DNA of 64,000 nucleotides. Source: Sphagnum compactum (taxonomy: Eukaryota > Bryophyta > Sphagnopsida > Sphagnales). The translations under genes were made by a program, and so were the position numbers. The notes beneath the pieces were generated by a model. That model searched no databases and was not told where the DNA came from. It worked only from the letters and a program-made list of their open reading frames with translations. This document shows, one piece after another, positions 24,720 to 41,914 of this stretch (position 1 is its first letter; each line of letters begins with the position of its first letter). The stretch is from positions 23,870,001 to 23,934,000 of the forward strand of contig OZ234494.1 in the NCBI GenBank assembly GCA_965153455.1, read 5' to 3'.

Positions 24720-25480
24720 TTGACATCCCCAAATGATGGGGACGTCGATTGCAGCAGGGCCGTGCCCCCTACGGAATTGAAAGTTCAGATCCCAAAACAA
24801 ACGGGCTGTTGTATCGAGGTTGTGCATTTACTCAATTTGCAATCCAGATCCCCAAATGACATGTCGTGGAATGCAGAGCCACATGCCCTTCTTAATTGAA
24901 AATTCATGTCCCCAAACAACAAAAAGTGGAATGCTGGTCATCCATTTGCTCCATTGCAATCCAGGTCCCCAAATGAAGGGACGTGGAATGCTGGCCATAC
25001 TTTGACGTAATTGATAATTAGGTTTGAAAATTGATGACATGTGGAATGCCAGCCATGTTTTACTTCTATAGCCATCGAGGTCCCCAATGGAATAGGATGT
25101 GGAAAGCTGGCCATGGTTTACTTTGTGGCCATCGAGTTCTCAAACCAATTCTGGCCATGGTTTGTGCTGTGGCCATCGAGGTCTCAAGATGGAACAGGAC
25201 CTGAAATACTGGCCACGATTTACTTTGTGGGCATCAAGGTCCCAAGATGGAACGAGACGTGAAATGCCGGCCATCGATTACTTTGTGGGCATCGAGGTCT
25301 CAATATGGAACGGGACGTGAAATGCTGGACATGTTTCACTTTTGTGGACATTGAGGTCCCAAGATGCAACGGGACGTGAAATGCTAGCCACGGTTTACTT
25401 TGTAGCCATCGAGGTGCCGAGAAGGAATGGGACGTGAAATGCCGGTCATGCCTTCCCCTTTGTGGCCGTCGAGAGCTTCG
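24720..25480 (+). repeat. 58-bp tandem array, about 13 copies, upstream of the ARF gene
   Basis: The unit runs GGGACGTGAAATGCTGGCCA, TGGTTTACTTTGTGG, CCATCGAGGTCCCAAGATGGAAC. Matching positions at 24868, 24928, 24984, 25042, 25101, 25203, 25261, 25319, 25378 and 25436 give steps of 56-60 bp, mostly 58. One unit is shortened by 14 bp at about 25107-25151. The copies nearest the gene are the most alike and the 5' copies are worn. Units contain the ACGT core and the palindromic TGGCCA. The array ends about 190 bp before the ARF start codon, so it spans the promoter or 5' leader region. Confidence 0.85.
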
Positions 25481-25539
25481 TTGCAAATGCGAAGGAGTCG
25501 AAGAAGTGAAAGGAGGAGGGCTCTGGGGTTTGCACAATC

Positions 25540-25668
25540 TGTTGCTTATATTCGTCGCGTACTTACGGCTTGACGTTGTCGCTTGCGGATCGGCTTGTTT
25601 TTTTCTTTCTGTTCATAGATTGCTCGTAATTTTTCAAACAAAAACATAATCCGTGGGCTGCTTACAAG
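25540..25668 (+). promoter_or_regulatory. Likely 5' leader of the ARF gene
   Basis: Between the 58-bp array and the ATG lies a T-rich, CpG-containing leader-like sequence (CGTCGCGTACTTACGGCTTGACG, then CTTGTTTTTTTCTTTCTG). No clear TATA box is visible. The context before the start codon is TTACAAG-ATG-G, with G at +4. The transcription start is not determined. Confidence 0.4.
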
Positions 25669-28730
<3,062 letters not shown>

Positions 28731-29100
28731 CCCGAAGAAGGTTGGAGATTGTGTTCTGTGGAACAACTTTGGTGGTTGGAGAGCTGGTGCCATCTATGGT
28801 GCTCTCTGTCCTGGTTGGTGATTTAGTTACTATGTGATGACCCAGTGCTGTTTAGGGGTTCAGAGTCGATCGATGAAATCTGTGTGCCTCTATATTTCTT
28901 GATTTGTAGTTCTCTTCTGTATTCTGAAAGTTTGCAATTGTGTTGGAGGCATAGATAGTCTGAATGTAGCATATCTAAAGACCTTGGAAGGAAATCATGT
29001 TATAGACCTTTTTGTCTGGACATTGTAAGTACTGTCAAATTCTTCTTTAAAAAGTAAGATCTACTGGTTCTAGTCATCCAACATATTACTGGGGTAATTC
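28731..29100 (+). other. Likely ARF 3' untranslated region
   Basis: Same base composition as the gene and no open frame. The sequence becomes AT-rich after about 29100. No single clear poly(A) signal stands out. Confidence 0.4.
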
Positions 29101-30825
29101 AATGTATAGTGAATCTGTGGTGCAATGTCTTCCTCTCAACTTGGATCACCCCCCATCCATGCGAATGTCGCCCTCCATCACCACCTTGCTGCTCTGATGA
29201 ATGCAAATGATCATGTTGGTCATGTCAGCTTTACTTTGTAACAGAAGTTGAATATGACCCATTTAAACCACAAATGCCTTATTAACTATAGTCACAAAGT
29301 AGTGAAGATCATAGTTTTATCTTTAGTTTGAAATGATTAGGTTAAACTGAATAACACTTTTAAGGTATACAGGGGATTTCAAATAATATCTATATTCATA
29401 ATTGCATTGGTCTCCTCACTACTCATGGTAAATCTAAAAATCGCAATTTTCATTGACAATTGTACATCGGGACTGTTTTAGGTGTAGCAGTTTTATGTTC
29501 CATTTGTGACTGTCCTTTTTAATGACAGTTCCACCTTGACACTTCCATGCTTGGAACCCTTTCATATTTGTTTTATTGTAGGATCACCTTTCTATCATTA
29601 AACATGGAAATTGAATGTGTTCCGGTCTTTCCTAGCAACACCAACACATATTTGACTTCAATTTAGATCATATCACATTAAATAAAAAGTTAATCCTTTT
29701 AAAATCCTGTTTGAGATTCTTATGGTTTCATAAGTTATAATCAATACGCAAATTTTAAAAAGCGTTTTCAATAGCTTAAGATTGAATTTGATGCATAAAA
29801 TTGATGGAAGTGGAAATGATTTCATGGAAAATTCATATGATAATTAAATTTTGTTTGATACTTTATTTAGGTGACTCACAATTGCTTGAATTGTTGACTT
29901 TATCAATATTTTTAAAAATTTCCAAAAATGAGTCCAGCAAGTTCAACAACTCATTTTTGAATATTCCAAAATTTCAACAACTACTAATAAGTAAAACAAG
30001 GTACACTATTCTTTGTGAATGAAAAGGTGGTAGTCTAGTGATTAAGACAACAGGCATTCCTTCCCAATAGTTTATGAGTTTGATTCTCTAAAATTTTGAC
30101 AATATTTCTTTTTTTTTTATAAAATTCAACATTTTCTTTTGAGAATATAATTAATGCCAAACCCATGTGATAGGTTTTTAAAATTAAACGAACAAATGAA
30201 AATATATTAATATTCTGACTTATGTCAATTTGACTGTCACTAGGAGTGTGGAGCAACACGAAGCCCAAGTTTGGTTATATTGGTACCATAGCAATTATAT
30301 AAGAAGTCAATTGTTATGAATATGAAATCAGGTGGAAAAACAACTCTGAGTTCAATTCTTTAGTGTGTTCCCAAAAGTTAATTGAACTCTAAAAGCAACA
30401 AAATCAATCAAGCAAAAACATTTTTTGATGCTCACCCAAAACTTGGCCTCATGTAAATAAGTTGATGTAAAGAAGAAATCAAGTTTTCCACAAATAATTT
30501 TGTTTGCACCCACCATTTGTGAATTTAATCACAAACAGTTTTGATAGGTAATACAAAAGCTATGGACCTTGGGTTATCATCATCTTTTCTCACGTAAGCA
30601 AAACAATTCCATGTTAATTGAAGTGTATTGGGCATGATCCACATCGCATACTTTGCACACCTTCAATACAAAATGAAAAACCCTTTATTTAGATGAGAAC
30701 TCTAGTACAGTTCATATTCATGCAATAACTTCAATCATTATGATCACACTTTTGTTATATATTTAAAAATCCATTAAAATAGTCACACACACACATATGT
30801 CTCTATGTATGTTATTTTGTGTTTT
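29101..30825. other. Intergenic sequence between the ARF and peroxidase genes
   Basis: AT-rich. The 73- and 77-codon frames at 29801-30268 have no domain. It contains one tRNA-like element (30019-30095). Confidence 0.4.
30019..30095 (+). mobile_element. tRNA-like SINE head (putative)
   Basis: GGTGGTAGTCTAGTGATTAAGAC resembles an A box, and GAGTTTGATTCTC about 40 bp on resembles a B box. An AT-rich tail with a T run follows. Not a functional tRNA as far as can be judged. Confidence 0.4.
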
Positions 30826-30830
30826 TTCCT

Positions 30831-31002
30831 TTCAGTCTAGACTCTAGAGCACTGAGAATGTCATAATATTCTCATTGAAAATTCATCATTAAATATATGC
30901 TTTCTTTTTGTTTTTACTTCAGTCTAGAGCTCTGAGATTGTCATAAAATTCTCATTGAGATTTCATTATTATATATATATGTGTGTGTGTGTGTGTGTGC
31001 CC
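30831..31002. repeat. 80-bp direct duplication followed by a (TA)n(TG)n microsatellite
   Basis: TCTAGAGC-CTGAGA-TGTCATAA-ATTCTCATTGA occurs at 30843 and 30923. It is followed by TATATATATAT and about ten TG units up to about 30999. This lies within 140-300 bp of the peroxidase stop codon, so it could be in that gene's 3' UTR. Confidence 0.65.
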
Positions 31003-31134
31003 TATTATATTTCCTGTTTACCATGGAGACGAATTTTTATTTATTTATATCTCCAGAACCACTTTGGTTCGCAGTTAACTGAAGAGTCCGCCGAAGCATG
31101 CCACTTTGAACTGGAACAGCTTCGACCGGCTCGC

Positions 31135-33037
<1,903 letters not shown>

Positions 33038-33237
33038 TCTTAATTTCTTATACTCGTTCAAACTTCGAAAATAGAATATAACAAAAAAATACGGAAACTT
33101 AAAGTCTTGTCCCCGCTGATCTTCTAGTCTGTATCTGGAGGGTAAATGATTCAGGTTGGGTGTGGAGAATTAGGTGCTTTCAGATTCACAATACCAGTGT
33201 GCAGCTGCATGACTTGGTACCCAATTGTGTAAACTTT

Positions 33238-33250
33238 GCATTATATAAGC
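33238..33250 (-). promoter_or_regulatory. Candidate TATA box of the peroxidase gene
   Basis: On the minus strand GCTTATATAATGC lies about 205 bp upstream of the 33037 ATG. The motif reads as a TATA box on either strand. A transcription start about 30 bp downstream would give a leader of about 170 nt. Confidence 0.4.
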
Positions 33251-34145
33251 ATCTGAGCAGAGAGACTGCAGTTATGATCTGCTGCTTCCTAGACCCCCTG
33301 GCGATGGATATAGTCTTTTCTATTTTCGATCGTGGCTACTATGGAAGAGCCTGATCCAAGCCCCGTATAATTGGTCTTTTTTTAAGGCGCTGCCGGTACT
33401 AATTGCACATGTTCATGTGCACCGTTTGTCAAGGCTGGAGGTGCCATAGCTTTGCCGGGGTGGGGGAGAGAGGGGGATTTTGAGCTTCTGCTGAGAGCTC
33501 GTGCATGGCGCAAGATAAGACTTGATCACTAGCGGTTCACGCGCGGTCTACCATGTGGGGATTATTCTAACATGAGACGTGGGTTGATAGTTTTGTTTTT
33601 ATCTTGGCAATTATGTGACAACAAATCCGGGTGTCATATTTAGGGCTTTTTAATTTTTTAATATCGAGAATTTGGCGAATCTTCCCCGAAAATTAGCGAA
33701 ATTAGTCGAATTATTACACTTGAACAAAACAAATCCAGAATTTTCCCAACTTTTTAGTCCAAAAAGACACAAAATTTGTTTGAAAAAAACATCTCTAGTC
33801 CTAACTTTTGTGGTGAACGAGGATATTGCTAAGAGCATGCCCAACTGCAGCAGTAAATTGGCCTTGACACTACTTTGTAGATGAAGATAATCCACAGAAA
33901 AACAATGTGAATCTTCTTTAGCTTGGTAAAAATGCACATGTGAGCACTGCCTTGCAAGAGCACCTCTAGCAGGAAATGACTTTTTTGAGCACTAAATGCT
34001 TGTTTCTAATTGGCCAACTACAAAGATTGGCCCAGGTGGTGAGGGTTAAATAGTCTCTCACTTTATACAGTGCATCTTTTGTGGTTCAAGGGTTGGGATG
34101 GGGGAGAAACTAAACAGCGCACACTGAATCTTATATATGAAAGCA
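33251..34145. other. Peroxidase upstream region and intergenic sequence
   Basis: Includes AAGAGCATGCCCAACTGCAGC near 33832 and AAGAGCACCTCTAGCAGG near 33957, which recall plant MITE ends, but no paired inverted repeat was found. The overlapping opposite frames at 33650-33937 have no domain. Confidence 0.35.
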
Positions 34146-34154
34146 AACGTGGTG

Positions 34155-34480
34155 TCTGTCTGTCGAGGTCTTGAAACCTAGATCTCGTCTGTCCGTCTGT
34201 CTTAAACCCCTAAACCACATCCCCAAGAAGAAGAAGAAAAACAAGATGAGGTCCTGAAACGAGCGAGGTCCTCAAAACTTTCGAGGACCTGAACCGAGGT
34301 GGCCAGAATCCTCGGTAAAGGACCTGAATCGAGATTCTCAGTACCCGGTCCAGACCTCGAGACGGACCTGAAATGAAGTTCCCAAAAAGAAAATCCGTCA
34401 TTGGGGACCTGAAACGAGGTCCTCAGAGAGAAAACCCGTCATTAAGGTCCTGAAACGAGGTCCTCAGAGAGGCCAAAAAA
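34155..34480 (+). repeat. Small hairpin-forming repeats around CCTGAAACGAGGTCCTC
   Basis: At least six variants of GGACCTGAA(A/C)CGAGGTCC occur. The best, at 34405-34422, pairs GGACCT with AGGTCC across a GAAACG loop. The last three copies are about 41 bp apart and share a (G)AGAAAA-CCCGTCATT spacer. At 34249-34285 GAGGTCCTC and CGAGGACCT also form an inverted pair. The zone is CpG-rich. No protein frame. Confidence 0.6.
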
Positions 34481-35500
34481 AACAGCGACCAGGGCAGCCG
34501 CTGCAGGGGGCCGGGCGAGGTGCCACGGGTGACTGGAATGGCGTAGCCACGGGTCACAACACTCGTGTGATCAATATCAGTTTTTGCATGTAATTGTCAA
34601 TATCTATAAATACAGCGTGTAAATCTACTGTAAAACATTTACATGTCTGAAATTTTTACACATAATTGTTGCTGTGTGTGTTGTTTCTAAACCGTTACAG
34701 TTACATGAGGTCAAGGTAAATATTTGTCAATTACACTTTCACGACCCATGCAAATGTTTTGGGAAGTGTAGGTGTAGATATTATATATTTTTAATGACGA
34801 TACCTTCTTGCAAATCCATATTGATTAGTTGTGGGTGCATCCCAAGTTTCTATTTTTTATTTTTGGAGTGAGCCACTTTGATTGGTCCTTCTTAAAAAAC
34901 CATGATACTTTGTTACTCCTCAAACATTAGTATTTTTCACAAATATGAGGACTATCATGTGTTATTCCAAGAAATATCTTGCACATACATTTTGTCCCGC
35001 CTCATTGCTTGAGCACAACTTTTATTACTACTATTCCTTTAAATATGAGCAGTACTCAATAATAAATTTTATTGTTGCATAGTGTTTATTGTAGCTTTTA
35101 CAAGCCCTTAAGTACTTATTATACTTATTGTGATTCATACTAATTAATTTCATTAGTGTGATGCAACCCAAAGCACAAATGTTTTGATGATTTTTATTTT
35201 TTTACAATGGATCATTTAGCTGACTTATCATCAAAAACATTATGAAATGCCCCCTTCCCCAAGTAAAAATCAGACTTTTTACAATATTTTACACTTACAT
35301 TGTTTTACACATTATAAAATAATTGACACTTACATGTCTCATGTTCTGCATGAAATTTTAAACCATTTACACACACAACACTGGTAAATATTTATAGAGG
35401 GCTACAGGTCATACTGTAACACATCTCTCTAGATAACTTTTCGAGCTAACATTAAAAGTTATTTGTACAAATAAAGTACATCTTGTTTGGCCCTTAGATC
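34481..35500. other. Intergenic sequence, no feature seen
   Basis: GC-rich to 34560, then AT-rich. No gene or clear repeat. Confidence 0.4.
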
Positions 35501-35795
35501 CCTCTTTCATCCCAAATTGGAGTCTAATTTAAAAGGGGGAGAGACGATGCACTTCACGATTATACCACATGTTATGTGTCACGTGTTATATATGCCATTC
35601 GCTGTAATGTGCAAATGTTCATGTGCATCGTAATTGTTGTGAGTGAAATTCAGTACCATTCTTTCATCCCAAGTAGGAGAAATAAAAAAGTGAGCAAAAT
35701 CCAGCAGCATTGTTTCATCCCAAATTGGAGGGAAATCAAAAAGCGAATGAAATCTAATACCATTGTTTCATCCCAAATTGGGGTGAAATTGAAAA
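35500..35795 (+). repeat. Four direct repeats of TTTCATCCCAAATTGGAG
   Basis: TTTCATCCCAA(A/G)T(T/A)GG(A/G)G starts at 35504, 35662, 35713 and 35766. The last three are 51-53 bp apart with related spacers (AAATNNAGNANCATT). The 125-codon frame at 35576-35953 runs through these repeats and shows no domain, so it is not called as a gene. Confidence 0.6.
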
Positions 35796-35959
35796 CTGAG
35801 CCAAATTCAGTAGAATTGCAATTGGTTATCATTTCACAAGATTTGGACGATTTGAGGTTTACAACATTTGATTTAATGAAGAGTACATACATAATTGTGC
35901 ATTCACACTTGGTGTTAGGGACTCTAGTGTTGAGTCCCCTAGCACCATGCTAGTCATTT

Positions 35960-38640
35960 AGGACTTGCACTTACTTATCATGAACATTTTATGTTAACAT
36001 TCACATTAAGCTAACGCTCATTTAACATTGGGTGCCAGCTAGGATGCCACCTAGATTATCATTTAACACTGACTTAACATCAAGTGTGAATGCACTATAA
36101 GCCAATTGTCAAACTCCTTTGAGTACTAATTATTTAGATAACAAATTTGTGTGAAAAGAATTTTTTGTGTTTTTTTTTCATCTTCATTTTAATTTGGTCC
36201 TCAGTAGCTCCAGTGTTAGGTATTTCATGAATATCTTACATTAACTCAACTATTTGGCAAACTAGAATACAGATCTGACCTCAGGCTATATCTGCAGGCC
36301 ACACACAACATGCAAAAAGCCATTGCTAACCCAGTAGGAATAGGATTTGGGCTACAGTTCAACCAACTTAACATTCTAACATTTCTATACTTGTTTGGAC
36401 TAAGACCTTACTATCAATTTAGAGCTATTCTTCAATAGTTTTGAAGGCTAACATCTTCCGAGTTTGGCTATATTTTCAAGTTTGTGTGCATAGGATGGTA
36501 CTCCACATTAGCAAATAAAATTGCCACAAGGCACCACAAACTCCTGATAATTTTCTGCTCAAATACAATTTGTTGTTAGCATGGGGTGCACCTCACCCTT
36601 GTTTTCTAGACTCTCTACATGTTAGGGTCTAGGGTTTAGGAGTTTATTACATTTTACATTTGATGATTTTCTAGATAGAAGCAACCCAATTAACTAAGGT
36701 AATTGGTAACTGAACTATATGCTTAGAGCATGCAAATTGATACTAGTTGGGTCCCAATATATGTTCAAAATTGATTATTTGATAGAGAAATTCAATTCAT
36801 GGAGACAAAATGTTTTGCCGAATATTTTATAAAACAAAGAAAGATCCAAAAAACATTGAAAATAACCATTATGAAGTTTGAAAAAATAAAAAACAACCAA
36901 ACTTCATTGAGATCATAGTGTTAGTGAAGCTATGGGCATTGAAATCCTTTCACCATGTAAACCTAAACACTGAACTTCCTCATTCACCTGACAACATAAA
37001 ATGAAAACTCCAAGCCTTCAAACTAATAATGTAGAATCTTGTTTCATCTTGCCATTGACCCACTAACAATTCTCTGGCTTTATTAATGGTAGGTGAAGAT
37101 TTAACGCATGAAGTACAAACTTGCTAAAATGTTAAAAGCTCGTAACCAATTTGTAATACTAGTGATTTTGGAAACCAAGTTTTAAAATTGCCAGACTTTT
37201 CACATTTAAAAAAGTTTTTTCTTCAACGACATTTGCTAGTTGAAGAAATCTTTTGTTTAAAGGCACTCTTGGCTATTCTATGCAAAATTATACCCTAAAT
37301 TCATGTTCTTTACGTAGAAGATGGTATGATCCAAGGGGAAGGTGAAATGAGATATTCCCATGAGCAATAATGTAAAAGAAAAACCAATCGGTTCATGTGG
37401 TTCATAGTGGCCCAAGCATTACTGTTTCAAAACAAGGGGCTTGAAGATGTGAACACAGTTATAACACGAGTACATCGATGCTCACTTCTAGAAGGTTTTT
37501 CTTTCCCTTAATTTTTAAAGCTGATGTGACAATATAGGATCGGTAGATTAGGACTAATTATATTGCTTAAAAACACACATTACACAATCTAAAACGTTTT
37601 TGGATGTTTAATATTAATCAATTTCATTGTCCAAATGTTATAATGATGCATTTAGAATATTGTTGTATATTTATACATTGCACATTTTCAACATGAACTT
37701 AGTATATTACTTTAATGCTACACTCACACATGTGGTGGTAAGTTGTTGGTAACTCAATATTACCAATGATAAGTTTATTGTTGAATTTGTACATGGACTG
37801 TCTTAGTTAGCACTAAAATTGATGTGTCAATCCTATATGGTAGGTAGGGTTAGCTTGATGTGAAGTGAATGTTAAATGAAAGTTAAATAAACACCAAATC
37901 TTCCAAAAAGAAGACATTGCATTACAAATTCAATGTTATGTAATAGCCACCAAAAGAAAGTTTAAAATTAATGGTACTTTAGCTCATTCCTCCTCTTTGT
38001 ACCCTTCACATCCCTCCAATCAAACAGCCCTAAACCCCTTCCCTTTCTCTTTCTACCTATTTATTACAAAACTCTCTCTTTGTTCAAGACAATTTGTCTT
38101 CTCAAGATTAGGAGTGTCCACAAATATTCCTCATTCAAAAACCATATTGTATGGGACCACCATCTTCAACACCTATGGTAAGACCAGTCAAAAAATATCT
38201 GAATGAAATATGGACTTTGGTAGTTTTAAGTTTTAGTGAATTTGTGTACTAGTAAATGAATATGCTACCATATGCCTATGAGGTTGCAAATCTAAGCAAA
38301 AGACTACAGAGAAAAATCAAATGAATATAGAAACTAGAATCCCAAAGCTTCAATTTTGCAAGTTTACAATTGAATTAACTATAGTCAAAATTGTTTGATA
38401 AATAGTGAAAAATATTCTTGAATCCTATAATTCTAGATGATTTACATTCCAACCTTTTACAAAGTTTTACAACAAACAATTTACAACCCTCAAAAATAAA
38501 CAAAACACAATTCAAATGGTCAAATTGGAATTAATCTACCAAGAAAGAAAGAACTACATTTTAGTAGTAAAACAATCATTCCAAACTGATGAAAACAACC
38601 AAAACAATCTAACATAGATTTATGATTAATTTTTTTAAAA
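35960..38640. other. Intergenic sequence, no gene recognised
   Basis: AT-rich. A pyrimidine-rich patch lies at 37985-38090 (CCCTCCAATC, CCCTTTCTCTTTC) without an associated frame. Nothing else is assigned. Confidence 0.4.
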
Positions 38641-38689
38641 AATCATTTAAGAAATAAATTTTTGGTGTGTTATCTAACATTATTTGAAT

Positions 38690-39270
38690 TATTTTTTCAT
38701 TTGAATTCAAGGAACCATAAGGTATATTTATGGTATACACAATATAACAAAACTTATTTTTCATTTCAAATGGCACTAAGTATTTGGTTCTATTAATCAT
38801 CTAAATAAGTTTCAAATAAGTGTTTGAAATGGATTTTATGCATTGGTCCAATTCACAATGGTTTTCACCTTTCATAATTTCAAAATGATTGTTTGTTAAA
38901 ATTTCAATTTACTTATGGTCAACACCTTGAAAAACCCTATTTGTGAAACAATAATTATCAAACTTTTCACATGCTTTAAAGTATGTGGAATCACATGTGG
39001 AATAGATACTACAATTTTCATAAAGATTAAAATTTAATCAATTGGTTTTGGAATACATGTATTTTCATTTTTAATACATAATTATGAATATTTTTTTGTA
39101 CAAATATATTTGAATCTACCATGATATATATGGAGAAAAAAATTTCTTAAAAAAATCTATTGTTTGGGTTATGTTCTACCATAATATGCAAAACATGATG
39201 AAACTTTCTTTTAATGTTGACATGGTTTAGACTCCAAAATACTCACATAAGAAACCAATACAATGTGATT
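38690..39270 (+). repeat. Dispersed repeat C, copy 2
   Basis: Co-linear with 8737-9345. Shared blocks are TATATTTATGGTATACA, ACTTATGGTCAACA, AATTATCAAACTTTTCACATG, TTTCATAAAGATTAAAA, TTTTTAATACATAAT, CTACCATAATATGCAAAA and ACAATGTGA. Confidence 0.65.
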
Positions 39271-40395
39271 GCATAAAAGGGGTCATTGTAACTTACTTTT
39301 ACCCATTACTTTTTACATGCCTTATTGTCAAAATAAGCATTGATCTTGATTTTGTTTTTGGTTAGATTGTAGGATTAACCATAATTAACAAATTTAGACA
39401 TTGCACCTTCAATATACATAAACATTTTTCATGATAGCTTCAAATGATGGACAAAAAATCAATAAGAAATGTTGGTTGATATTTCATTCAAAAATAAATG
39501 CAAGGACACAACTTATGGCCTAAATTGCCTATGTCCAATTAATTCAAATTGTATATGACAACAAAAGAACATGTCTATTTTAGAATAATTATGAAAAAAT
39601 GTAATTAGGACAAACATTGATTCATTTATACAAGTTTTAAATCATTAAACATGGATGGGAAATCAAATGGATAGCTTTCACATGTTCAAAACATGTTACA
39701 CTATGTATTTGAAGCAAAAATATAATTTAAAAAGGTTAACGCGTGGTGAAATTTAGCACATTCATGGATGGTACTTTTGTGATGAAAGAAAAACTTATAC
39801 TAGGTTTATATGGAAGAGGAAACTAATTAGATCATCCACATTTTCAAATAATAAAAATGTTGTAATTAGGGGATTTAATCATCACTATTGAAATTGTTCA
39901 TAAATGGAAACTTAAAGAAATATGTAATATGTGTTTTGGTTTTTCCAAATGAATGACAAAGTACATGAAAAATGTGTGAAGTTTGTCAATATAAATTTAG
40001 TTACCTTTTGAATAGCAAAATGTATGGGCATTTGTTATTAAAATTTTAATTGAAACTCTATCCATATATGTGAGGTTTATTCACCAACCTCCAATCCTGG
40101 AGGTGACTACGGAAGATAAGGGTCTCTTTGCCCTAATATTATAGGTATGTGCACATAGTTGTTATTACAAGCAATACAAAAGTACCCCTCTCCCTCTCTC
40201 CATCATCAATAGACCATCCTTTCATTTACAAATAGATTAGGTTTTGGGTATTGGAGGGGGATTAATACTACTAAACCCCCTCCCACTCTCCACCATAAAT
40301 AGACAAACAGATCATGAACTTGTATAAATGTTATAAATTATAATTATCTTTCAAATATTATAACTATCCCCTGCAAAAATCTAAATCAGGGTGTC
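39271..40395. other. Intergenic sequence with pyrimidine-rich patches
   Basis: CCCCTCTCCCTCTCTCCATCA near 40187 and CCCCCTCCCACTCTCCACCA near 40276 are similar and about 90 bp apart; each is followed within 15 bp by AATAGAC. No gene. Confidence 0.4.
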
Positions 40396-40399
40396 TGAA

Positions 40400-40475
40400 T
40401 CCCAATTTAACATTTCTTGAGTTTAATATGGCCACACAATGAGGCCTTAGTCAAGAAGGTGAAGGTACCAGCGTA
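40400..40475 (+). repeat. Dispersed repeat D, copy 2
   Basis: Ordered matches to 24200-24275 (TTTAATATGGCCACA, GAGGCCT, GGTGAAGGTACCA). Confidence 0.5.
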
Positions 40476-40639
40476 GATCCTGGTTCACACTGGGCCACTA
40501 GCCTTTTTGTTGCTTTGAACTCCCACCTTCAGCCTTGAGCTCTCTTATGTTCAGAGTTTAAACATCCAGTTCCCAAGACTTTCATCGACTTTGCTTTTTC
40601 CCCATTTTGTTGGGTGTTTTGTTTAATAGAGTTTGCTAC

Positions 40640-41335
40640 AGTTTCATCCTCAAAACATTATAAGTGCACATAGTTGTTATTGCAAGCTGCCTTGCTTCTT
40701 CTTTTTCCCTCATTGCCTTTTTGCCCGTCTAAGATGTGTCCAAATGGTCATGCCCAAACACATCTTGGTACTTGCTCAATCCAAACTTTGTACCCATGTT
40801 ATGCATGTTTTCAGCCCCACTAGTCAACTGTGAAGGATGGATGATAAGTGGTTAGGAGACAAATTTCTATCGAGTTTTAGCTCCCTAGCTAACCACAGAA
40901 GTTAAGCTCAGTTGATTTTTTTCCCTACCAACCAACTTGTTAGGTAGGTAATTAATAAAACCAGCCCTTACCTATGTACAAACCAACCATCTAGTTACCT
41001 ACTGATCACCTATTTTCCTACCTATCTACATATATATAGGACCTAGTTCTTACAAAATGGGTCACCAAGGTGAAATTAGATATTGTTTTAATTGTTGGTT
41101 GTTAGTAGGGGGGTAGTAAAACAAGCCCTCACCTCTGTATAAATTGTAAACCAACCATCTAGCTACCTGGTGGTCACCTATTAACTCAATTGAGGTTCAT
41201 CCACAAATGATCAGTCCTAGTTTACATCAATTGAGGTTCATCCACAAATGATCAGTCCTAGTTTACATCCAGTGGATGGGGTGCGTGGGATCGATCTTCC
41301 CTGCCCACCTGGCCTAGATCATTGCTGCTTTTACT
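40640..41335 (+). repeat. Dispersed repeat A, copy 3, with a 41-bp tandem duplication
   Basis: Blocks shared in order with 2030-2170 and 22.78-23.02 kb include GTGAAGGATGGATG, TAGCTCCCTAGCTAACCACAG, CACCTATTTTCCTACC, TATAGGACCTA and CATCCAGTGGATGG. TCAATTGAGGTTCATCCAC and what follows is repeated almost exactly at 41186 and 41227 (41-bp step), suggesting a recent duplication. TGCACATAGTTGTTATT also occurs twice, near 40150 and 40668. Confidence 0.6.
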
Positions 41336-41900
41336 ATCACATGGTTATTTAACTAACATGCATGCTTTCATGGGCTTATGAGCCTTTGTTAGTTGGCTAA
41401 CAACATCTGAACCTTTTCATGTGGTTAGCCCTTGAACTTCGACGTTCTATTAGCCTCTCATGTTTACTTCCATGCGCCATTTTCCTAGGTTACGATAGTT
41501 TATAGTTTATGAAAACCACAAAAATACACATGCAACATATCTTTTCTTGACAATGTTTGGCACTATTGCACTATAGCAAAGAACAAACTAAGGTTGTTGT
41601 GAGTTTCCAAATAGTCACATTTGAAAAAGCCACTCTCCATGGCTACTTTTGAAGATGGAAAAGTATCTGAACACCCCAATTTTTTGCAAATACACTTACA
41701 AGCCAATGAAGAAACTGCTACTACTCATGATAGATAAGTTGATATAGAAGAAAGAGATTCCATAGGTAGATTTTGCAACAATGCAACCTTTTCATTTTTG
41801 CTTGACAAGTTTGAATAAAGATATTGAGAATCTAGCAAGAAATGAATGAAAAGAAAAATTGGGAAGATTTGCTACAATTTTCAACATTCATTTCCCAAGT
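41336..41900. other. Intergenic sequence, no feature seen
   Basis: No recognisable gene or repeat between dispersed repeat A and the atp6 fragment. Confidence 0.35.
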
Positions 41901-41914
41901 GATGTGCAACATAC

